The notes beneath the pieces were generated by a model. That model ran no database searches. It had not been told where the DNA came from and worked only from the letters and a program-made list of their open reading frames with translations. This document shows, in pieces, positions 20,817 through 33,179 of a stretch of DNA of 64,000 nucleotides; position 1 is the stretch's first letter; the number at the start of each line of letters is the position of its first letter. A program made the translations under genes and the position numbers. The stretch covers positions 101,489,912 to 101,553,911 of the forward strand of contig CM043963.1 of assembly GCA_014529385.2 (NCBI GenBank), written 5' to 3'. The DNA comes from Adiantum capillus-veneris (taxonomy: Eukaryota; Streptophyta; Polypodiopsida; Polypodiales; Pteridaceae).

Positions 20817-21036
20817 GTCCATCTCCTACGCCTGAAAATGATGAGTTTGACATAGAAGAATTACTCAATGAGCTGACTCAATCTTTGGGATGAGCACCTC
20901 GCTCACTTTACCCCTATCTATTTGGGTGAAGGGGTATAGGATTTTGTAATCACAGCTCGTCATGTATCCCCTCAACTGGCGTAAATGTATTGTATTGTAT
21001 CTAACGTAATTATGACTCTTATAGCAAAAGTAACTT

Positions 21037-21042
<6 letters not shown>

Positions 21043-21099
<57 letters not shown>
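21043..21099. repeat. (GA)n microsatellite
   Basis: Pure GA dinucleotides. The Ser-Leu repeat peptides that read through it are artefacts. Confidence 0.95.
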
Positions 21100-21102
<3 letters not shown>

Positions 21103-21159
21103 TGAACATGTTGTAGTGTCATAATTTTCACCCTCACAGTGAGCAAAACTTATAGACCT

Positions 21160-22870
21160 TAAGTCATACATCTTCGTCTCCATCAAACACACCAACCATA
21201 TCATCTATTTCATCCATATCAGAGCATTCAGAAGCTATCTCCCATTCCATATAATTGTTATCGTCTACTTCCGCAACTATTGCTTCATGGGTTTGAAATC
21301 CCATCCTCTTGTCCTAAGAGGTGCGAGAACACTGTTTTGAAGTCACTCATGACTTCTTTATTGGCCGATGGTTGGTGCATTTGCAATTGCACCCATTGCT
21401 TGTTGATAGCTGTGATCATGGAAGCTTTGTCCTTTGGTCCAATGCCAGCATTCTCTCTTACTTTGTGCAATGCCTTTGACATATACCAATAGACTTGACA
21501 AAAGACAAAAGAGTCTTTGGCGACTATTTGTAAAAGATCTACAAATGGTTTGGCTAGGGTGACAAAACTCTCTACATTGCACCAAAAAACTTGGGAGTTC
21601 ACAAGCTGTACACATCTTGCAGTTTCCTCTTGGTAGCTAGGACACTTGCTAAGACATGCATCTCAATGTCTATCAGCTACTATTTCAATCAATGCAAGCT
21701 TCACTTCTTAGAAGGTGGAAAGAACATAATATGCGGTTGCAAACCTTGTCGCACATAATATTTGCAAAGTTTTGTTGGGTGATTTTAATAAAAAAAGATC
21801 ATACAAAAAGTGATGCTCTCTCATAAATTTCACCACATGATTAGCATCTAGCACCGTTTGCTTTATGACAGCCATTTTTCTAATATTGTTTAATAGAAAA
21901 TTAAGAGTATGTGTGGCACATGGCACCAAAGTAATTTTTGGGTACTTACCTTGGATAGCCCTTCCTACAGCCTTCTAATTGGATGCATTATATGTGACCT
22001 GCAGTCACATTCTTTGCTCCACTTGCCTTTGCTATAGCGTGCTCATATATCCTTGCTAGATAATCAAAGGTCTTCTCTTTTAAAGAGGTGTCAATGGCTT
22101 CCAAAAAAATAGACCCTCTAGCATCGATAAGCATCACACTGATGAGTGGCATCTTCTAATAGTTGGTCCATCCATCCAACGGTATAGTGCAACCATATGC
22201 AGGAAAAAAGTCCACCACCGTGTACTTGAGGATGGCTTCATTACTGTCTTGCACTTTATCTAGATACTTTGTGCGCGTCTTATTATAATCAAAAAGCACA
22301 AACCCCTTTTTGGTCGTGCTCATTAAAGAATCTTGAAATATGGGGTTGTGCATATCATTGAATGGTATACCACACACCACAAAATCTTCCGTCCATTTCA
22401 AGTGCAATTCAAGAAACTTTTGATTATCTATCGCTTCATACAGGGTTTGTGGCCATTGGATGATGCTTTACTAGGTTTAGTTGAGCTAGGATTTTCTGTT
22501 GTTGACGTCAAAGCACGTTTGTGAAAAGAAGTTAACTGGAGAATCTAAAATTTTTCTTCTATAGGCACATGCTCTATCCTCTCATTGACAAATGACATTT
22601 CAAAATCTATTGGCAGCTTGTTTGGCCTTCACAGTTTTCTTTTTAGTTGCAAGAATTTGCTCTGTAATGCGAGCGTACTTTGGCAATCTAGTATGAATAT
22701 ATTTTGGCGGTATCGTACACTCGAACACATTACCAGGGACTTTAAACAAGCTTTTTGATTCTAGTCGCATTACCACTGAACTCATGGTTGCATGTGTTGC
22801 ATTTCAATGGAGATGTATTCTTTCGAGCACGCAACTCGTTGATGTAATTCCACTCATGTCCTTTCACCAT
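21160..22870 (-). pseudogene. hAT-type transposase (DUF659-like), broken
   Basis: Reading right to left: a BED-type zinc finger remnant near 22750-22830 (KCNTCNHEF, frame broken soon after, then SLFKVPGNV in another frame), a DUF659-type block at 22156-22407 (EDFVVCGIPFNDM, FPAYGCTIPLDGWTN), a block near 21990-22150 (ISVMLIDARGSIFLEAID), and CATHTLNFLLNNI at 21860-21929. The C-terminal part at 21285-21602 is acidic, and the typical hAT dimerisation domain is not clear. At least four stops or frameshifts make it inactive. It would be a cut-and-paste transposase; no terminal repeats were found. Confidence 0.75.
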
Positions 22871-23084
22871 GCTGATAGATAAATTTAAGCTGCCAAATCA
22901 AAAAATTTACTTGCTAATTTTAAAGTCAAAATTAATTTAAAGCAACAAAATGCACAAGCAATGCTCTATCGATCATAGACAATAATAGTCTTTGCATTCT
23001 TCAATAAACTCATGTCAATCAAATTATATTTGGATATGCTAAATAACTTCATCACTTTAGAAAAAACATTTCAATAACATTGCA

Positions 23085-23964
23085 CTAGATCGATTCATCT
23101 AAAGTGCAAGCTTTTGGCTCGAGAAGGAATCTGTGAAGGAAGAGGAAACATGTCACCACCCATTCTCTTTGGCTTGTCACATTGAGGAATTTTTTGACCC
23201 CATTCATCACAATTGTAACATTGAAACATATCCCCTTTTCCAGCCATGCCTCTTCATCTACCACATGTAAATCCCACATTTCTTCCATATCCACGTCCAT
23301 ATCCATAGATTTGACCTCTTCCACCTCCCATCATATGCACACTAAGATTCTTCATAAGACTTATAACCTCTTGCATCTCCTTGCAAAAAGAATTCACATC
23401 ATGAGAAGCTTGTTGATCATAACCCGACTCCTTGATATGAGGACCCTTGGTTGCTCTACAACTTTCATTTCAACCTTTGGCTTGACATTGATTCCAAGTT
23501 GATAAAGACAATGTCCACTCTTTATTATTTGCAATTTCAATTGCCTCCTCAAAGGTCCTTGGCTGCTTAAGCTCTATCTTCAAGCGTAGGTTACTCCTCA
23601 AACTTGCAAGCAACCTATCCTTTTTCAACATGGATGGAGTAATTTCAGCCCCCAAATTTGTACACCACTTTGTCCATAACGCATTGAATGCCTTCACAAA
23701 GTCTTCTATGGTGTGACCTTCACCATGTACCAAGCCTTGAATAGATTGCCATACCTTTGGTGGATCTTCTACATGCTGAAAGTGTGTAAGAAAAGCATGC
23801 CTTACCATTTCATAAGTCATAACTTGAGGAGGTTGGGCTGATTTTAGCTCCATTTCATAGCCTTCCAAACATTCCCTAGCATCTCCCTTCAAACAAAAGT
23901 AGAAGATTCGTAGCACCAACGTTGGGTCTTGCTTGTCTATAAAAATTGTATGACCAAAAGCCAT
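23085..23964 (-). pseudogene. Isolated Ty3/gypsy gag with degenerate zinc knuckle
   Basis: ATG at 23964 starts a 164-codon capsid-like frame (FIDKQDPTLVLRIFYFCLKGDARECLEGYEM, TIEDFVKAFNALWTKWC, RLLASLRSNLRLKIEL) resembling retrotransposon-gag. After the stop at 23470 the sequence continues as a linker, and in another frame shows CYNCDEWGQKIPQC near 23190-23230, a knuckle in which the His is replaced by Gln. No protease or pol follows to the left, where the hAT remnant begins. It is a truncated, dead fragment. Confidence 0.7.
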
Positions 23965-26231
23965 TATGAAAAACTATAGAACCAATTTACATTGTTGTTC
24001 ACAATCTTCAAAATTGATGTATACACGTCATCTCCTAATATACATGCTATATAGAAGTAAGACTAGGTAGTCCTAGCTAGGGCTATTCTAACATCGCTAA
24101 TTTGACATCTCATTGCTACCCAACAGTGTATCTATCGGATTCTGGAAAAAAACAGTAAATTTTTTTGTAAGTTGAAACATAAAAACATAAAACAATCTGA
24201 CAACTTATCATTAAAATACAATAATTTTTTAGAGCTTAAAATTAAGTACTTACCAAGACAATCGAGATCTCAGTATGTCCATAAGGGCATTTAAGCCCTT
24301 TTGGCCTACAAACTTGCAATCGCACGGTGTGGGATCATGTCCAATCATCAACCAATGCTCAAGACATACAAAGAAACAACTACCTGAATTTTAATATTAC
24401 AAATATTTGAAACTACTAAACATAGAGAGCAATGAAGCAACACTTACAAAGTCGGCCTGAAATGAGGCCCATCTGCCGCTCCCCAAGTGGTGTGAGCTCA
24501 TTATCTCTACTCGTTCACTAGATGCCTCCTTTTCTTGGTTCCACTTGTATGGATTCTTACGTGCTTCTCACTTTGCAATTTTTCAATCTTCTTTACTTAG
24601 CCAAGTTGGTGTGCTCCAGTCATGCTTTATTCATTTCTTCACTTCAGAGCGCTTGTGCTTGCAATACTAGCGCATTTGCACCCTCATCAATTGAAGTGCT
24701 CATCCCAATTTTCCATGGGAAACTTGTCATTCAGCATGCTGACATCTCTGTCTTTCAATTTATCTATAAATTTTGACCATTTATTTAATACGCAGTGCCA
24801 AAAAACCTCAGAGCACAAGCCGCGCATGCATGTAATCACCTTCTTGCGGTTGTTGTAAAAAAAAGAAAACTAGAACACCTCTATAGCGATGTTACCCAAG
24901 AGCATTAAAAGAGCACTACAAGAACACCAAAATATTTGATTAACCCCTTTGAAATACCACAAATCCAACAAGAATAGTCCCCTTGGGAATGGATGTCGCT
25001 CACCCAAGAGACTATGTCACATAGGAGCAAAACCCTATCAAAGCACGGATTTACAACACACGCCCACGAATGCATATGAAGACAAGGGCCTTCACTTTCA
25101 CAATTAAACATCACAAACCCACAATTTCAACATCAATTCCACAATTCATAGATACATGCCCTCCCAATCTGTCTGCACACAATTTGCCACTAGGCTGCCA
25201 TAGCCATAACCCTGCAGAGAACTATTCGTAACCGGAAGAGCACAACTCCAATTGGGGCACTTTAAGCTTGAGATAAAGCTTAAAAAATGACTGACGAGAA
25301 ATCTGAAGATAACCAAAATTGAATCTACATGCTGCTATATGCAAAATCGACACATATAGGGAGCTATCCTAAAATGACTACACGTAGAGTAGAAAAGGCG
25401 AGGGCAAAAACTGCAACAGAAACCATCAAGGAGACACAATGAGCTCAAACCTGAAATTTTTTGGAGTTTTCCTGAACTTTGTTTATGTTTTTACATGAGT
25501 TTTAGTTATATACAAGTCTCCCTTCAAAAAACTCACTCACGCGCACTTACAGCAGCCCAATAGCTGGCACTATACTATTGACTTTCCCTACATGTACAGC
25601 TGCTTGCTAAAGCAAGCTAAAAACCCCACAAAAAGAAAGTCCACACACACTTTTGACATTGTGCGTCATGTTCGTATGTACAAATTTACAAAAAACGGGG
25701 TGTCAAAAATGCACCCAACATTGTCCTCATCCAAGATCAATCCGTCGCTGACGTCGATCGACTATGTCAAGCCCTCTTGCCTGGGATGCATGAACCTAGG
25801 TGTCATTGTAGGCATCTCTACAGGGATCTCTAGTGGTGTCATGAGAGGGGTCGCAGCTGCAAGTGTCTTCATAGGAGTCTGGGCTCCAAAGCAAGGAGGT
25901 CAAGTGGAGTGAGCCTCGGAGGAGTAGTTAGTGGCATGTAGTGATGAGTGTCGAGTGGAATGAGTCCAAGAGGAGTATATAGGGGGGTGTAGTTAGGAAT
26001 GCTGAAAAGTTTCACAAAAGCTAGAATAGAGGACAACATTGTTGCCGATGTGGGGGTTGGGAAAAGAAGAGGGAATTAAGGAGACTTGGCTACTACGAGG
26101 TGGTGTGGAAGCATTAGTGGCACCTCCTCCACAACAATCACCACCTCCACCACTAGAGCATCGGTGCCTAGAGGAGTGTGTAGACCATCTAGTGGACACT
26201 GAGATCTCAAAGCATATTGATCACTTTGAAG
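23965..26231. other. No gene recognised
   Basis: A stretch of 2.3 kb with only short random-looking ORFs. CACTACAAGAACACC at 24914-24928 resembles a CACTA-type transposon end, but no duplicated flank was found. A purine-rich plus-strand stretch at 25860-26220 encodes a low-complexity Pro/Gly/Arg peptide in several frames and could be part of a CACTA second gene; I could not support that. Confidence 0.4.
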
Positions 26232-26314
26232 TGTTAGGAAATAGGAGATAGCTAAGTAGATAGTAGAGTAGCTTACTTAATGGAGAGAGATAAAAATTTT
26301 CACACACGAGATAT

Positions 26315-26354
<40 letters not shown>

Positions 26355-26933
26355 ATGATATATGTGGTTCACCCAATGTGGGCTACATCCACAAGAAAGA
26401 AGCCATTCAATGGCTTTAGTACTTCAAACAAGAAGTTGGTTACAAAGGGACTATACCCTTAATGGAGCTCCCACCTTGCTTCACTCTCACCACCTCACAC
26501 ACACCTTGTTGCATCAACTTCACAATGCTGCACAATGCATTTTTGTGTGTAGAACAAGCCTACTTTTATAGACCAAAAGGGCTGCCCTCTGTCATGAGAG
26601 GCAGCTGTGTGTAGTTGCTCTTGTGTAGACAAGTCCAAATTGGACTCTCCAATGTGCCCATGTGTGGCTGCCCTTGAGAAGACAAGTTCGCTTTGAAATT
26701 GACCACCAGCCATTGACTTATGACCACCAAACATCGGCCGTTGTCCAGCCATAATATTTCGGCAAAAACGAATATTTTGGTGAAGCTCAAGAATGGCCAT
26801 GAATTTTTGGTTTCTCAACGAGTGATTTTTCTTCATACACGATGGCTTCTCCTCATAACGGGCCGAGGGACATACAAATGTGCTTTTTTAATACTAAAAA
26901 TTACAAGGGGTAAATCAAGCTCCATACTCGACA
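26232..26933 (-). repeat. Solo LTR, family S, copy 1
   Basis: Starts TGTTAGGAAATA and ends CTCCATACTCGACA; the whole unit recurs at 41324-42110. A minus-strand TATA (CTATAAAAG) lies near 26565-26573, so the LTR is oriented leftward. The (GA)n tract lies at 26321-26353. Flanks read GAAG before it and C-GAAG after it, a likely 4-base target duplication. No internal region is attached on either side, which defines a solo LTR produced by LTR-LTR recombination. Confidence 0.8.
26321..26353. repeat. (GA)n tract in solo LTR copy 1
   Basis: GA dinucleotides at the same place as in copy 2, where the tract is shorter. Confidence 0.9.
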
Positions 26934-27276
26934 CGAAGTAGACAGAGAGGGCAAAGGAGTGGGACGATGCACTGATGTGCCAACGCTGTGGTGGGTGTGG
27001 TTCCACCTCCTCTGATCAAGGTGTAAGGAAGAGTAAAACGTATTTGGATTCATACTTGCATTAAAAAAAATACATTTGGAGTCAAAACATGTTAATGATA
27101 ACAATTTGGTTCACAATTTAAAGTTAACAAAATTTGGATTCACAATTTGATTTGCAATTTGATTCAGAATTTGATGTTTCACAAGTTTAGTGTAGAGACA
27201 AAAGTGGGCAAAACTATTGAAATACAAAGGCCTTGACAAAAGGGAGCAAAATAGCTCAAATACAATGTTTGTGACT

Positions 27277-28829
27277 TTAACAGGTCTCTCTCTCATCCTC
27301 GCATAACTCAGCATAACTCCCTATTTCTATGTAGATCTCTCCATCTAAACAAATGTCCGGAGTTTCATCCAGGATGTCCTCTACATGCATCCCTCCTTCA
27401 AAAGGTGTTTTGGGCTCGTCTGGTGCCACATCCATGGCTTCTTGTTCATTTTCCTCTCTGGTCTCCTCCACAGATGCAAAATTGCCAAATTGTAGTTTAT
27501 AGCCCTCATACACTCGTGCAATGCAGGGGGCCACCTCTATAACAAACCACCAGTTTGGCTGCAACTTTGTAGGATGAGGTTTCACGTGCAAGAGCGACGT
27601 ATCTTATATGAGTAGTGAAGGAACACAAGCCCTCTAAATTTGAACGAGGCAAATTTACCAACTTACTTGTTCACAATTCTTGGATAATACAAAAGTGTCT
27701 CGAAGGTTGGTCCACTTCTTGGTTGGGTCCACCTCAAGGAAACCCGACTCTCCTCTGTTCACAGTAGCATTACAGCCCTCCCTGTTTATCTTGAACCATT
27801 GCACATCGAACAAGTCCACAAAGATACCTCTATAGTCTACCCTCAAAACTTCTTGTAGCTTGCCAAAGTATGTGAGGTCCGCTAGCATAGGATCTACATC
27901 GAACGACCATCGTTCACTTGCTTTTTGTCAATCCATTGTGACCTTTACACCATGTTGCCATGTATGACGTATTCTACAACCAAAAACTATAAGGAGCGGC
28001 TGTCAATACAAAAAACATTCCACAGATCTAAGATTAAAAGTATATGTTGGGGTTTGATCCTCACAAGTACTCCCACTCCTCCTGAGTCACATGTTCGTTG
28101 TGCAATAGATTACCCACATTCTTGAATATGTGCATTGGATCCAGCAAGTGATTGATCTTGAGCCTTTTCCAGTATTGCAACTCATACGATAGAGAGAATC
28201 TCTTCATCCCTGGGGGTAGGCTGTCTTCAGAAATATCCTTCTGCTCTAACCATGCTCGAGGAGACATCCTTAGCGGATCTCTTTCCAAGAAACCCTCTTG
28301 TAAGTCGTGATTCTCTAGAAGATGGGCTCAATGACCTTAGTAGATTTACTTCTTGAGTGTGGCCACTTGACATGCATTAAGTCTAGGGCAACATGTGGCA
28401 CATGCATTATAACTGCTTGTCTAAAGCCTTGCACCCATACACATGACAAGTAACCCGGTCATAGGATTTTGAGTCTTAGTTGAGCATTTTGTTAGCCTGA
28501 GATAGTCATGCATTGTCCACATTAGAATGCCTTTGATCAAAGCATTGTGTTGACTTGCATGATTTCTCATATCCACCACTTCTATGCCTGCCCACAATTT
28601 TTGCAACTCTTCCAATAGTGGACAAAGATACACATTCATATTCTTCACTTTATACTGCCCCGACACAATCTATTTAAAAATAGATGTCCCTTCTCAGTCG
28701 TCAAGCAGGAGGGAATGTTGTAGTTGACAATGAAAACAACTTGCCATACATTGTAAGATGTCAACCTCAAACCAAATGGATTTATGCCATCCATTGCCAG
28801 GCCGAGGTCCAGATTTCAAGCCTCCCTAG
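27277..28829 (-). pseudogene. CACTA (TNP2-type) transposase, C-terminal part
   Basis: Reading right to left from 28829: LAMDGINPFG near 28770-28800, KNMNVYLCPLLEELQKLW at 28600-28660, a transposase core region, then HLLDPMHIFKNVG near 28100-28150, all hallmark blocks of plant En/Spm-type TNP2. The next recognisable block, DUF4216-like YFGKLQEVLRVDY, starts at 27870, so the region normally between (DUF4218) is deleted. The tail at 27277-27591 is acidic. Stops and frameshifts are frequent. The N-terminal part of the same gene lies beyond the nested retroelements at 41210-41323 and 42111-42923. Confidence 0.8.
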
Positions 28830-29148
28830 TGTTGACAGGCAAGCATTAAGGACATGCATTATGCTTCCATTGATGTATACACACATGTGTATACATCCCT
28901 TTCTTGTATCTACGGGCTTTATGAGAGTTCCAGATTGTATTTGTGAGCCTAGGCTTATTATGCACGTTTGGGCGGATGGCCACTCATTAAAAAACCCTGG
29001 TATAAATGTAAAATGCTATAATGTGAAGCTCATTCTTTTGAGAGCTAGGGTGGAGAGTAGAGAAGGGAAGTGGCTATGGAGATGGAGCTCCTCTCTCACA
29101 TTGTAGCGAGCATTGGGTTGATAATGCAAAGATATTTGTCTCTATATA
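28830..29148 (+). repeat. Left LTR of the nested complex
   Basis: TGTTGACAGGCAAGC at the start; similarity to 40884-41209 continues to GCAAAG-TATTTGTCTCT. It contains a short palindrome ATGTATACACACATGTGTATACAT near 28873-28896. The right boundary is approximate. Confidence 0.7.
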
Positions 29149-29615
29149 CTTTTTAATTGATTTGAATGAGCCACTAATTAGACTAATTTTGGATCAAATT
29201 GGATCAAAAAACGATCAAAATTGATTCGGTTTTGAGTGATGATTTGACAAAAGATTGATTGAAGTATGCAACAACATTGCCAAATGTTGCATTTTGAGCT
29301 AGATGGGGCTGCATAATCATCAAAAATTGGATAGTGATTTTTGGCTAAATTTTAAGCTTTTTTTGCTAATTTATTGCCTAAAATTGCTAGTTTTTATCCA
29401 AAAATAAAGAAGATAACAAACCTGAGGTGAATTTTTTATCAGGAGCGTGTTTTTCTACTTTGTGAATCTCCCTTGATTTTTTGATTAATTTTAATATTTT
29501 TTGGATATTTTAAAGTAATTTTCCAATCTTGGGTAAATTTTTTTACTCTTATGTATTGTTTTCTTAAAAAAAAAAACGCACACACACTCACATTCACACT
29601 CCATACACACCGTTT

Positions 29616-29618
<3 letters not shown>

Positions 29619-29704
<86 letters not shown>

Positions 29705-29715
29705 ACACACACACA
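29619..29715. repeat. (AC)n microsatellite
   Basis: About 97 bases of AC dinucleotides with one AAAC and one ACC interruption. Confidence 0.95.
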
Positions 29716-29874
29716 TACACATGCATGAACGCACCCCTACACACAAACTCATTAAGCTACAAGGACACAAAAAATAAAGCAACTCTCTCTTTCCCTGATG
29801 TTCTTTCTCTTTCCTTTTTTTGTGTCGTTGACTTTTTTCGTGGTATTTATTTCGTTTTCATTCCCTTTATATTT

Positions 29875-30035
29875 CATTTCATTTCAATTCATTTTCATTT
29901 CATTTCAATTCAATTTCATTTCATTTCAATTCAATTTCATTTCATTTCAATTCAATTTCATTTCATTTCAATTCAATTTCATTTCATTTCAATTTCATTT
30001 CATTTCAATTCAATTTCATTCCATTTTCTTTTAAT
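29875..30035. repeat. 21-base satellite made of ATTTC/AATTC pentamers
   Basis: The unit CATTTCATTTCAATTCAATT plus T repeats about seven times. Because 21 is a multiple of three, it encodes a FHFISIQ repeat by chance. Confidence 0.9.
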
Positions 30036-31489
30036 TTTATTTTTTATTATTTTCACTTTCATTTCATTTATTTGTATATTAGCCCAAAAAAAAAAAATCA
30101 CAAAAACCACAAAAAATATTTTTTCAATTAAAAACCAAAAAGACAAAAAAACTTGTAAATACAAAAAAAATACATTTGATTTTCTTATTTCTTCTTTTGA
30201 GCTTTTCTTCTTTTATATTTTTTCCTTTATTTATTTCTTTTTGATTTTACATTTATTTGTTGTTTCCTTCGTAGATATTTTTACTTTAATATTTAAAAAA
30301 AATCAAAAACTCAAAAAATGAAAAAGAAATTTGCATTTCTCTTCTCAACTCTTCTCTTTGTATCACATGCACATCCTATATCACGTACACGCCCCGTTCA
30401 CGCGTAATTACGCAGGATTATGCACATTTAGAGTAGGTACGTCCGGAGAGCTTGATTTTTTGCTCGATCATGCTAGAATTGACTAGATTTGAACCAGATT
30501 GCACGCACGGACCCTGTTTTTATACGTATTTTGATTTTGATCTATGTTCAGTCAGTTCACAAGCCTTAGAGTCTGTTCACACGTATTTCTTCATTTTGAC
30601 TCAATTTGATTGAAGATTCCACGATTGATCACTTTTGACCCCAATTTACTAGAGAGAGTCGTTTGTGGTCTTGATATTGATCAGATTACGCTAGCTAGAG
30701 CCCAATTGTAAGATCCCCAAAATTTGGGTCTCTTTTAAAAATTAAAAAATTAGCTTTCAATATCTATTTTGCCAAATTTTTGACTTAAGATGCTTTATTG
30801 ACAATATTGTAAGGATATAAAGTGAAAAGCAAGGCCATTTCCATATTCCAGTAGGTTAGACAAACGTTTGGTTCAGTTTTTAAAAAATCCGCTAATTTTT
30901 TTAGTTTTTTCATGCTTTTTATGTTTTTAGGTGTTTTTTGCAAAAAGCAAGGTTGGATCCTTAATCTACGTGTTCCAAGGGAAGCTATGGTTCAATTTTG
31001 TAAAAATCTACTTTTTGAGTGCTTTTCACAATATAGTTAGTCCTAGAAGACATGTTCTACTATTTGGAAATGCACTCCCAAATGTTAAGGATTGCCAAAA
31101 TTGCTAAGAAGTTTGAAGCTGATGCAGTTGTCATAGGAAAAGAAAAGCTATAAGATAACTACGGACCATGTTGTCGCATGGGAGGTCTGAGAGAATACCC
31201 TGTCATGAGAGTTAAAATAATATTCAAAGAATTAGCTCCAAGACACCCATAATATTGTTAAAAAGTCATAAAAATCATATTTTGATGAATAAAAGAAGCG
31301 TAGACTCGGTTTGGGTAGACATGTGTACTAAGTTTTCTCTCTCCTTGTCTTGTTTTTAGATGAATCTTGTTAATTGTCTAGATGAACTCCAAAGTGATTT
31401 TGCACAAAGGGTATTTTTTGATTATGCGGTTGGATTCATTCTTCATTGGGGAATTGAAGTGTTTTGAGTTTCAAAGGGGTTTAGAGACT

Positions 31490-31661
31490 ACCTTGTACTG
31501 AACACTTACGTAGCATGGGAGTTATATGTTGAAGCTCAGCTTGAACATCGAACACAAGTGCCTGATAGGTTTATGACCTTGTACCGACTACTTACATAGC
31601 ATGGGAGTTATATGTTGAAGCTCAGCCTGAACATCAAACACAAGTTCCTGATAGGTTTATG
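31490..31661 (+). repeat. 86-base tandem duplication
   Basis: Two copies (31490-31575, 31576-31661) share GCATGGGAGTTATATGTTGA and CCTGATAGGTTTATG with few changes. The sequence upstream of the gag-like region may be decayed coding sequence, since the repeat reads WELYVEAQLEHRTQVPDRFM in one frame. Confidence 0.85.
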
Positions 31662-31787
31662 GCCAACCCACGGCTTTGGGTGAAGGAAAATATCTAGAAG
31701 GCGATGTTAAAGTGCAAGGATATATTCTTTACCTTAAATTTACGTTCTCTTTTGGACATGCCAAGTTGAGAAACCATACTTATTAAG

Positions 31788-33179
31788 ATGGCCCTCATAC
31801 CAAACCAAAGATTCGACTTTTGTGAGAAGGGCATAATCAGAGTATGGAAGAAGTCAAATGGAGGCAACCGATTCTATCATGTACCCCAGGATTGGTTCAA
31901 TAGAGTATATGGACCTATTCTCAATCAAAACCCTCACAATGTTACCGTTACCTTTGATGACTATGAGAAGCCCATGTGCATTAATGCCTTTGCCCAAGCA
32001 CAACCAATGGTAGTGAACTTGAGTAGATATTTCTACAGAGGTGATGTAAATGAACGACATGATCATGTAAAGTGCTTTAATGGATTGCCACCCACGGATG
32101 TATCATGAGGAGAGGAATGGTACGAAAAGGAAGACGTGTATTTCAATGCACAAGTTGAAGTGCTAAACTTTGATACTCAAGATGTGAATAAATATAGGGG
32201 TAGGACTTCGGTTGTAGGAACCAAGAATTGGTTCATAGGACCCTTTCGTATTTATGTATCTCCCTAGAAACACTATGTACCTTTTTGGTCTTTTGTGGTT
32301 ATAAAAGTTTGATTTTGATGTAGCACATATTGTTTCGAGGATACAATATTTGAGTTTGAATCTTAGTTTTATCATTCTAACTAACTTAAGTGATGGGGTG
32401 TGTGTATATATGACTAACATCTTACCTTGAGGGATATGGGCGAATATAATCTTTCACCTTATGGTGGAGGAGCATTTCCAAACTGGAGTGGAAGTGCAAT
32501 GGCTTGTCACTACCACGCATAATGGGCAAGATAAGAAAAGCTTGATGTCTACGGGTTGTATTGTACCTAATAAATTCCGATCTTGGTATTATTACGCTAC
32601 AGGGAACCCCGAGTCTAGACCACCTGAGCATAAATACTTGCCTGTTGGGAGTATCGAGTGGATACAATCCAAGTTGGGAAAGGAGATTGTTGTCACTAAT
32701 CAAATATTGTACATAAATTCTTATGAACTTACCTTAAGACCGACAAAGGAAACATGGATGGCCAGAAACATACTTCCTTTAGTAATGGCTATGGGATGCT
32801 TCAACATTGTTATGTTTAATGTATAGGGCCCTCAATGGAAAAACAAGGACCCAGACCATCAGTAATTCAGAGGAACTTCAATCAACAAAACTAAAACCAA
32901 AACCAAAGACAACTTCAAAACCAAGGGAATTTGAGACCAGGCAATCCACCTTTTGTTCACAATGGACCACCTACCAACAATAACAACAATGGGAATGTTA
33001 ACCATCAACCTCATCCACTAGGAGGAGGAAATCAAAGACCTCAAGGAAGACCTCATGTTGACATAGCTCAAGGGGCTAGAAGTGAAGGAAATCAGGCAAA
33101 TGTGTATATTCATGCTGCAATTGAACATCATGGAGTGAATAAACAATATTTAGTGATTCAAATCCCAATGGAGTATTAA
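31788..33179 (+). pseudogene. Gag-like region of the nested chromovirus relic
   Basis: Three open stretches, 31788-32108, 32461-32826 and 32931-33179, lie in the sense direction just before a protease. The first two are aromatic-rich and not clearly a known capsid. The third is Asn/Gly/Pro/Gln-rich, as often seen at the end of plant Gag, and its last codons lead into the protease across the 33180-34501 insertion. No intact zinc knuckle was found. The first two segments could belong to a different, older sequence. Confidence 0.4.

Larger units (their letters stand above)
29150..31489. other. Leader-like non-coding sequence with microsatellites
   Basis: AT-rich and T-rich, with an (AC)n tract, a 21-base satellite and A/T homopolymers. 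Long ORFs through it (for example 29551-30321) are low-complexity read-through. No protein motif is seen. Confidence 0.6.

Noticed and set aside
20817-20893. Plus-strand acidic reading frame (DEFDIEELLNELTQSLG, then stop)
   Set aside because: It is short, has no start, and lies between the element 1 LTR and the hAT remnant. It might be the end of a gene fragment but cannot be supported.
20865-21204. Ser-Leu repeat ORFs
   Set aside because: They are translations of the GA microsatellite.
25592-26251. Plus-strand ORFs with Gly/Pro/Thr-rich sequence considered as a CACTA TnpA-like gene
   Set aside because: No known block of that family can be recognised and the frames are short.
29439-30321. 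Long ORFs on both strands through the (AC)n and 21-base satellite
   Set aside because: They encode only Cys-Val, Thr-His or FHFISIQ repeats dictated by the repeats, with no motif outside them.
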